A DNA stretch of 14,261 nt from Calvatia gigantea (taxonomy: Eukaryota > Basidiomycota > Agaricomycetes > Agaricales > Lycoperdaceae): contig JACAAK010000067.1 of the NCBI GenBank assembly GCA_025093985.1, forward strand, positions 1 through 14,261. The letters are read 5' to 3'. This document shows positions 9,181 to 14,261 of the stretch, one piece after another. Each line of letters starts with the position of its first letter. Position 1 is the first letter of the stretch. The translations under genes were made by a program, and so were the position numbers. The notes below the pieces were generated by a model. The model was not told the DNA's origin. It did not search any database and worked only from the letters and a program-made list of their open reading frames with translations.

Positions 9181-10380
9181 CTTCCCGGGCAGGAAGGAAA
9201 AGTATGGAGACTTAGACGAGTGATTTATGGCCTTAAACAAGCCGGTCGCCAGTGGTGGAAAGAATTGCATCAATCCATGATTGAGCTGGGATTTACCCGC
9301 TGCAAATCTGACTACACTGTGTATTTTCACAGACATCCGAAAACAAAAGAGCTTGTAGTAGCCATTGTCTACGTTGATGATGTGAATTTCTTGGGAAAGA
9401 AAAACTCCCTCCTCCTCAATGAGTTGAAGGGAAAGTTCACGAAAAAATGGGAATGCAGAGACCACGGTCCTTGTGAAGAATTTCTTGGGATGAAAATCTC
9501 GAGGAATCGCTTTAAGCATCAAATCTTCATCCAACAGGTGAAATACCTGGATAAGATCTTGCAGCGCTTCCAAGTTCCACAGTCCGCTGCGGCTAAAACA
9601 CCATTACCAGCTGGCTTCCAGTTCGTAACGAACAAGGAGACTGCATCGCATCCCTTCCGTCAAAAGTACCAACAATTGGTTGGATCGTTAATGTACTTGA
9701 TGATCGGCACTAGGCCCAACATAGCCTTTGCTGTAGTTAAGCTGGCACAGCATGCCGCTAACCCCGCACCTGAGCACTATCGTGCTGGAATTCATGTATT
9801 AAAGTACTTGTCCATGACAAGGAACTATGCATTGAAATATGAAGGCGATACTGGGAAACCGACAGTGACGTTGGAATGCCTAAGTGACTCGGATTGGGCT
9901 CAAGATACAGAAACCCGCCGATCTGTATCGGGAAACGTTTGTATGATCGCGTCCGGTGCTGTCACCTGGACTTCGTGGCGACAAAAGACGGTTTCATTAT
10001 CGTCCACTGAGGCGGAATATAAAGAACTGTCTAATGCTTCACGACAAGTGAAATGGCTGTCACAGCTTCTGAAGGAGCTCAAAATTGAGCACCCAACTCC
10101 TATTCTCTACGGTGACAACGATGGGTCCAAATTCTGGACTGAAAATCCCATTGTTGAAAAACAATCGAAGCACATGGATATTCATTACCACTATGTGCGA
10201 GAATTAGTTGAGGAGGGTATTATTGTTATTGGTGATGTGTCTTCACAAGACAATCCCACCAATATCTTTACGAAGAATCTTGGCATAACCAAAATCAATC
10301 TCTTCCGCCCTGAACTAGGACTGATTTTCAGTTCTGATATCGAAGCATGGGATAAAGCCACTCGATCGATGAAACGTTAA
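9181..10380 (+). pseudogene. Copia reverse transcriptase C-terminal half and RNase H
   Basis: This is the longest unbroken block of the element. YGLKQAGRQWW (about 9,226) and the catalytic YVDD (9370-9381) complete the polymerase. RNase H follows with its acidic residues in SDSDWA (Asp codons at 9886 and 9892), SSTEAEY (Glu codon at 10009) and YGDNDGS (Asp codon at 10114). The terminal KHMDIHYHYVRE and NIFTKNLG stretches are the usual copia ending. The natural stop is TAA at 10378-10380. All catalytic residues of this half look intact. The upstream stops are what kill the protein. Reverse transcriptase and RNase H make double-stranded cDNA in the particle. Confidence 0.95.
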
Positions 10381-10394
10381 TCTCCCTCCTTCAA

Positions 10395-10405
10395 GTGAGG
10401 AGGAG
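10395..10405 (+). promoter_or_regulatory. Polypurine tract of the copia element
   Basis: GTGAGGAGGAG lies directly before the TGTTGA start of the 3' LTR and 14 bases after the pol stop. This is the expected place and composition for the RNase H-resistant primer of plus-strand DNA synthesis. A pyrimidine tract just upstream (CTCCCTCCT, 10382-10390) could pair with it. Confidence 0.8.
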
Positions 10406-10749
10406 TGTTGAATCTCGATCCGTACCACTACATTGGTTCAGTCTATTTATAGCTGAAACGGATTCTTGAGTACTTCACTCTTGAAGAGAGATAACGAACA
10501 ATGTACTAGACCGCACTCTAGGTTGTTGGTCATGGTCTATTAAATAGAACAATGTACGCAGTATGCTCTGTATATGCTACTGGCAGATAAGACCTCACCT
10601 GTATTAGGTAGAACGGCGCACAGACCAGAACTATTAGATATATAAGACCTATGTAGTATGCGTACATTCCTTAGACAATCCAGTCTATCTTCTGCCCACC
10701 ATTCCTCTCAGATATCCTCTAGCAACGGTCTACAATGCACATCTTAACA
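10406..10749 (+). repeat. 3' LTR of the copia element
   Basis: It begins TGTTGAATCTC directly after the polypurine tract and is proposed to end at TCTTAACA, giving a TGTT...AACA pair of ends and a length of 344 bp. A TATA-like TATATAAG (10639-10646) suggests transcription starting near 10,670, which would make the last 80 bp or so R and U5. Internal repeats include GAACAATGTAC twice (10496 and 10547) and the inverted pair AATGTACGCA (10551-10560) and TGCGTACATT (10659-10668). The right edge is uncertain because TCTTAACAAA recurs at 10806-10815, so an end at 10813 is possible. No second copy is in the window to compare. Confidence 0.75.
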
Positions 10750-10864
10750 AACCCAGTGAGTACGACTCCCCTCCACCACTAGTGCAAACTATTGTGGTGT
10801 ACTCGTCTTAACAAAATCAGACGAATCAAGCTCAGACAAAACAGAATCAGAAACCGACTCCAAC
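10750..10864 (+). other. Gypsy leader between copia LTR and gag
   Basis: A 115 bp gap separates the proposed copia LTR end from the gag ATG. It holds a possible two-part stem: GAGTAC with GTACTC outside and CACCAC with GTGGTG inside, sharing one G in the right-hand arms. It also holds a second copy of TCTTAACAAA (10806-10815), which matches the proposed LTR end. No primer-binding site starting TGG next to an LTR end is convincing. It is probably untranslated leader or the tail of a lost gypsy LTR. Confidence 0.45.
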
Positions 10865-11364
10865 ATGACCAACAACACAGTAGTACCCACAGCAACACCC
10901 AGTGGGAAAGGCCTAGTGCCAGACCCGGGATTTTTCGATGGCACCCACGCCAAGTTCGATGACTGGTGGAGAGCAATGACCCTCTTCATGAAATTTAACA
11001 AGATAGTCTTGGCAGACGATAAAGCCATAGCAGTCCTAGCCAGACTGAGAGAAGGAACTACAGGAGCATATGCAGCCATGAGAGCACCAGCCATCCTAGA
11101 ATCAGAAGATTCAGTAGACTGGAAGGTCTTCTCTGAGGAATTTAGAAGGACCTTTTCAGATGACACCTCAAACAGTAAAGCAGAATGGCAGATCAAAAAA
11201 TTCAAACAAGAGAACCGAAACACTGCTGACTACCTAATCAAATTCAAGGTACTGAAAAGCAAGGCCAAGACTGATAGCAAGCATGCTATGTTTCTACTCA
11301 GGAAGAATGCCTGGCAAGATATCATATATACAGTACAATCACAGGCTATCCACCTTCAGCCAGA
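10865..11364 (+). pseudogene. Gypsy Gag, capsid part
   Basis: Retrotransposon Gag capsid domain. It opens at ATG 10865 with A at -3, a favourable context, and the first residues (MTNNTVVPTATPSG) are low-complexity as is usual. FFDGTHAKFDDWWRAMTLFM is the conserved Gag opening around a Trp pair, followed by the FSEEFRRTF and ADYLIKFKVL helices. Homology leaves this frame near 11,355-11,366. After QAIHLQP the family-like PDTYAEWKEAILSI is found in another frame, so a one-base change has broken the gene. Read straight on, this frame ends at a TAG at 11495-11497 with unrelated residues. Gag forms the virus-like particle that encloses the RNA. Confidence 0.88.
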
Positions 11365-11670
11365 CCAGATACATATGCGGAATGGAAAGAAGCCATATTG
11401 TCCATCAGACAAGGATATGAAGCATCCAAATACCGAGGAGACAGGAAGACAAACACTGGCACCACCTATAGAGGGATGGGCGAACCCATGGAGATAGAAA
11501 GCAGGCATCACATCTTTAATGACAAAGGAGAACCAAAGTGCTACAACTGTGGCATTTTTGGCCACATTGCCAAGGACTGCAAAAAACCCAAGGGATTAAT
11601 ATGCTACAATTGTGGAAAAAGGAGACACATAGCCAAAGCCTGTACTGCACCAAAGAAAATCCAAATCTGA
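11365..11670 (+). pseudogene. Gypsy Gag, nucleocapsid with two zinc knuckles
   Basis: This is the continuation of Gag in the shifted frame. Two perfect CX2CX4HX4C knuckles occur: CYNCGIFGHIAKDC (11539-11580) and CYNCGKRRHIAKAC (11602-11643). They bind the genomic RNA for packaging. Codons run from PDTYAEWKEA at about 11,365 to a TGA at 11668-11670. After it the frame still looks coding (GVEEATNEEGKDFSKDSE) until a TAG at 11725-11727, so 11668 is probably another disabling stop and not the natural end of gag. Confidence 0.92.
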
Positions 11671-12353
11671 GGAGTAGAAGAAGCCACAAACGAAGAAGGG
11701 AAGGATTTTTCCAAAGACTCCGAGTAGGTGCTACCTTGAGAGTCTGAAAGCTTGTATCTAGGATATCAGACAAATTCTACACGATTCCTCAGAGAAGAAA
11801 GCGTGAACTGAATTTGAAAGGAAAAATACAAACGGCAGGGAAAGAGATAACAGTCAATACCATCATAGACTCAGGATGTACAACCAGCAGCATCAGCAAA
11901 AAATTGGTAGACGAAGAAGGACTTCCTACCCAGAAATTGGAACAACAAATTGTGGTACTAAACATGGACGGAACACCTAACCAAGGTGGGAAAGTAACAG
12001 AGACCACCATGATCAACATCGACATCCAGGGACATAAGGAACAAATCAAGGCCTCAGTCGTACAATTACAGGACAGAGCGGAAGTCTTCTTAGGACATGA
12101 CTGGCTAGTCAAACATAACCCGGAGGTGGACTGGAACAACGGAGAAGTCAAGTTCGCCCAGTGTCCACCAGACTGCCAATTCCCCCATCAGAACATCCCT
12201 ATCACTGAAAAACTGCAAAGCATAACCACCATGGAAGACCTATGGAAAGAAGAAGACGAGCCAGACCTGACTAAACTGGAAGACCTACCAGACTACATAC
12301 AACCATTCACACACTTATTCAACAAAACGACATTTGACAAGCTCCCAGAATGA
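11671..12353 (+). pseudogene. Gypsy Gag-Pol junction and aspartic protease
   Basis: The protease frame is clear from about 11,763 (ISDKFYTIPQRRKRELN) and contains NTIIDSGCTTSSISKKLV, with the catalytic Asp codon at 11868-11870. FLGHDWLVKHNPEVDW near 12,090 is the conserved retropepsin C-terminal region. A short linker then leads to the reverse transcriptase. Between 11,725 and 11,765 the homologous frame changes and several stops occur, so the joining point cannot be fixed. The block ends in LPE followed by TGA 12351-12353. Relatives usually have LPERxxWDH here, so CGA to TGA is the likely change. The ATG-less start reflects Gag-Pol translation. Confidence 0.88.
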
Positions 12354-13384
12354 ACCGAATGGGACCACGAGATAGTCTTGATGGAAGACGCCCCAAAAGA
12401 AATAAGTGCTGGGACATACAACATGACAGTTAAGAAGCAGGACAAACTCAAATCATTCATCAAGGAAAACCTAGAATCAGGACGAATACGGCCATCGAAA
12501 TCCCCATACACAGCACCAACATTCTTCATCCCGAAGAAAAATGGGTCCAAAAGGCTGATCCAGAACTACAGATGGCTAAACAATATGGTAATCAAAGACA
12601 AAACACCACTGCCAAGAATTGGTGAAGTAATCGACAAGCTTGGAAAAGCTAAATACTTCAATAAGCTAGACATTATCTAGGGATACAACAATGTCAGGAT
12701 CAAAGAAGGAGACGAATGGAAGGCTGCCTTCCTCACCAATGAAGGGCTCTTTGAGCCAACGGTCATGTACTTTGGCCTAAGCAACTTGCCAGGGACGTTC
12801 TCCAGAATGATGACAAGCATCTTCCATGACCTCTTGCAAAATGGAGACATTGTAAACTATATGGATGACTTTGCCATCCCAGGAGACACTAAGGAGCAAC
12901 TAAAGGAACAGACAGTATGATTTCTGGAGTGAGCAGCCCAGTACAATCTATGCTTCAAACAAACCAAGTGCATCTTCAATGCAGAAGAAATCCCCATGCT
13001 AGGAGTTCAGGTAGGACATGGACAAATCGAAATGGAAGAGGACAAAGTAAAATCGGTACAGAAATGGCCCGAACCCAAGAACACCAAGGGGGTAGAAAGG
13101 TTCCTAGGTTTTGCAAACTATTATCGACATTTCATCAAAAACTTTAGCACAATTGCGGGACCCCTAAACAAACTCAAAGGAGCAGCCACATGGGAATGGA
13201 TGCAAGAACACCAAGACTCATTCAATCAGCTTAAGAAACATATCACCAAAGAACCTGTCCTAACACTACCACAAAGACACAGCCAATTCAGAGTAGAAGT
13301 CGATGCATCAGACTATGCATTAGGGGGGGTACTTTCACAGCTACAAGAAGAAAAATGGCACCCCATCGCTTTCACATCACAAAC
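12354..13384 (+). pseudogene. Gypsy reverse transcriptase and truncated RNase H
   Basis: This uses the same frame as the protease. Polymerase motifs in order are [43 protein letters not shown] and the catalytic YMDD (12858-12869), then LGFANYYRHFIKNFS and PLNKL of the connection region. RNase H begins with VDASDYALGGVLSQ and breaks off after IAFTSQ, where an LTR has inserted. In-frame stops are TAG 12678 (the usual Trp in DIxWGYNNVRI), TGA 12918 (Arg-like) and TGA 12930 (Trp-like). Each is one transition from the expected codon. The polymerase acidic residues remain. The RNase H Glu and last Asp, and the whole integrase, are absent. Confidence 0.93.
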
Positions 13385-13691
13385 TGTTGTGAACATTAGT
13401 CTATTTTCATATCAGCTCTGCACTTATCTGCATTCCCTCTTGTCATGTACCTGTTTCAGTTATTCCTGCCTGCGCAATCCCCAAGTCCTGACTCATAACT
13501 ACTATGCCATAGTCGTCGGACATTTCATGTAGTTATCTCCATCTATTCAACTGGATGCTCCCTTCTGTATTTAAGTGTACATACATACTCCTGTATTTGG
13601 TACACTTAACCATCTAGTTCTTTTTCCTTACTCGCCCTCAAGACTTAGCCTAAGCTGCAACCTGAGGTCTTATCAGACTAAGGTTGTAACA
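13385..13691 (+). repeat. LTR of the third element
   Basis: It runs from TGTTGTGAAC to GTTGTAACA, 307 bp with TGTT...AACA ends, and starts exactly where gypsy RNase H homology ends. A TATA-like TATTTAAG lies at 13568-13575. A perfect 10-base inverted repeat, TTAAGTGTAC (13571-13580) and GTACACTTAA (13600-13609), overlaps it and could shape the promoter or the R-region RNA. The sequence differs from the copia LTR at 10406. No second copy is in the window, so the ends are inferred. Confidence 0.65.
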
Positions 13692-13715
13692 GGATGAGGT
13701 CACAGTTGTTGTTTC

Positions 13716-13727
13716 TGGCAGCAGGTC
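13716..13727 (+). promoter_or_regulatory. Possible primer-binding site
   Basis: TGGCAGCAGGTC lies 24 bases after the proposed LTR end. It resembles the TGGTATCAGAGC-type sites that pair with initiator Met tRNA in many elements, sharing TGG, A and CAG. The spacing is longer than usual, so this is tentative. Confidence 0.25.
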
Positions 13728-13786
13728 AAAATTGGTGAGCCATATTTCCAGTTTTGGTTATATATCCACATTGGTTCTGAGATCTG

Positions 13787-13885
13787 ATGGAAGGTATTGG
13801 GGTGCTAAAGAATGAGTTGGACATTCTCAAGGATTCAGCCAATGAGAGAAGGAGAGGGATAAACATGGAATGTATCAACAAATAA
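13787..13885 (+). pseudogene. Degenerate short frame, possible gag remnant
   Basis: ATG 13787 opens a 32-codon frame rich in Lys, Glu, Arg and Leu (starting MEGIGVLKNELDILKDSANE) and ending at TAA 13883-13885. Reading past that stop gives a further 15 or so plausible codons before a TGA. The Leu/Glu/Lys spacing suggests a short helix or coiled coil, as found near the start of some Gag proteins. Its place about 100 bp after an LTR fits that, but no motif confirms it. It could equally be chance. Confidence 0.25.
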
Positions 13886-14261
13886 TTGAAGGGCAAGATT
13901 AGGTTTCCCAGATCAAGAATTATGTGACTGAAGAGCACCCAAACAGCTCATGGTGCCCACTCACACCCCTTTTTCGTGACCATCATTGTAGTGGACAGAA
14001 ATATCTGAGGTGTATTTTGAGTGTGTTGGCAGCACTACCATATATTAGGATTCCAATTTGAGTTGCTGTAGCCATCCATGAACTGGGCTACTCATGAGAA
14101 CAAGTGCTTTTCATGAGAACAAGCACTTTTCATATTGCATATTCATAAATACATGGATTGACTAACTACTGCACCTAAGTGCTGTGTACAGTCCCTGTAC
14201 TTGGAATGTCCCTAGCTCACCAAGTCAATCATTTCCATCTTGGAGCTTCTGTCACTCTGGG
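13886..14261. other. Unassigned internal sequence of the third element
   Basis: No domain or intact frame is recognised. The plus strand has scattered stops in every frame. The one structured item is a 19-base tandem duplication at 14092-14129. The stretch presumably belongs to the leader or gag of the element whose LTR is at 13385, but host or older repeat DNA cannot be excluded. Confidence 0.45.
14092..14129 (+). repeat. Two-copy 19-base tandem repeat forming a hairpin
   Basis: TCATGAGAACAAGTGCTTT is followed directly by TCATGAGAACAAGCACTTT. The copies differ only at two bases (GTGC against GCAC). Those differences make AAGTGCTT (14102-14109) the exact reverse complement of AAGCACTT (14121-14128), so the pair can also fold as an 8-base stem with an 11-base loop. 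Confidence 0.85.

Larger units (their letters stand above)
6173..10749 (+). mobile_element. Ty1/copia LTR retrotransposon, 5'-truncated and decayed
   Basis: A class I element of the Pseudoviridae type, which copies itself through an RNA intermediate. The domain order is protease, integrase, reverse transcriptase, RNase H. Integrase before reverse transcriptase is the hallmark of copia as opposed to gypsy. The body is followed by a polypurine tract and a 3' LTR. Five in-frame stops (6917, 7337, 8335, 8467, 9178) and one frameshift near 7,760 leave no intact pol. No matching 5' LTR, primer-binding site or clear gag is visible upstream, so the left limit given is only the start of the open frame. 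Convincing homology begins around 6,340-6,610. The element is non-autonomous in this copy. Confidence 0.93.
10750..13384 (+). mobile_element. Ty3/gypsy LTR retrotransposon, truncated at both ends
   Basis: Gag with two zinc knuckles, an aspartic protease and a reverse transcriptase followed directly by RNase H identify a Metaviridae (Ty3/gypsy) element. Its left end abuts the copia 3' LTR and its own 5' LTR is not seen. Its right end is cut inside RNase H by another LTR at 13385, so the rest of RNase H, the integrase and the 3' LTR are missing here. The homologous reading frame changes at least twice, near 11,360 and in 11,725-11,765. In-frame stops interrupt it at 11668, 12351, 12678, 12918 and 12930, with others in 11,725-11,750. 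It cannot be active as written. Confidence 0.93.
13385..14261 (+). mobile_element. Third LTR element inserted in the gypsy RNase H, partial
   Basis: The gypsy RNase H stops abruptly, and a sequence with LTR-like ends follows. Beyond it (13,692 onward) the RNase H reading does not resume in any frame. A solo LTR insertion would have left the gypsy element continuing there, so this is better read as a 5' LTR plus the internal start of a larger element running out of the window. No pol domain is present to classify it. A 3' LTR and the rest of the gypsy element are predicted further right. Confidence 0.6.

Noticed and set aside
11355..11366. Programmed frameshift inside gypsy gag
   Set aside because: The change falls inside the capsid domain before the zinc knuckles, not at the Gag-Pol boundary. 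I see no classic slippery heptamer, so it is more likely an indel.
6917..12932. TGA recoded as an amino acid (alternative code, readthrough or selenocysteine)
   Set aside because: Conserved Trp positions in both elements use TGG, the TGA sites fit Arg more often than Trp, and frameshifts and TAG stops also occur. Decay is the simpler explanation.
13385..13691. Solo LTR
   Set aside because: The gypsy RNase H does not resume after it in any frame, which favours a 5' LTR of a larger element. Not excluded if the gypsy element was also deleted.
13726..13938. 70-codon minus-strand frame in the third element
   Set aside because: It lies opposite the more plausible plus-strand gag-like frame, has low-complexity hydrophobic content and shows no motif.

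Overview
The window looks like repeat-rich DNA from a fungal nuclear genome, most likely a basidiomycete. That placement rests on the general look of the retrotransposon proteins and is an inference. No host gene, tRNA, rRNA or CRISPR array could be supported. The readable content is a head-to-tail, same-strand pile of LTR retrotransposon remains in the right-hand 8 kb.

Positions 1 to about 2,700 are extremely rich in homopolymer runs and carry no recognisable protein. Positions 2,700 to 6,170 have ordinary complexity but are also unassigned. They contain two very long poly-G runs (4297-4329 and 4495-4521), which may be sequencing or assembly artefacts. Short open frames here overlap on both strands and look like chance.

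From about 6,340 to 10,749 lies a 5'-truncated Ty1/copia element. Its pol order is protease, GAG-pre-integrase zinc finger, integrase, proline-rich linker, reverse transcriptase, RNase H, then a polypurine tract and a 3' LTR starting TGTTGA. It is interrupted by five in-frame stops, all TGA, and one frameshift. Its 5' LTR and most of gag are not found.

From about 10,750 to 13,384 lies a Ty3/gypsy element: gag with two zinc knuckles, protease, reverse transcriptase with YMDD, and the start of RNase H. It has several stops and at least two frame changes. It is cut inside RNase H by an LTR of a third element (13385-13691), whose degenerate 5' internal region fills the rest of the window.

No element here can make a complete pol protein as written. 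The nonsense changes fit C-to-T decay, mostly CGA to TGA and occasionally TGG to a stop. This is what deamination of methylated, silenced transposons would leave. The layout records nested insertion: the third element went into the gypsy element, and the copia 3' LTR abuts the gypsy leader, so the gypsy 5' LTR is missing or lies beyond the copia element. I found no convincing novel biological system. The best leads are the decay signature, the nested boundaries and the odd inverted repeats.
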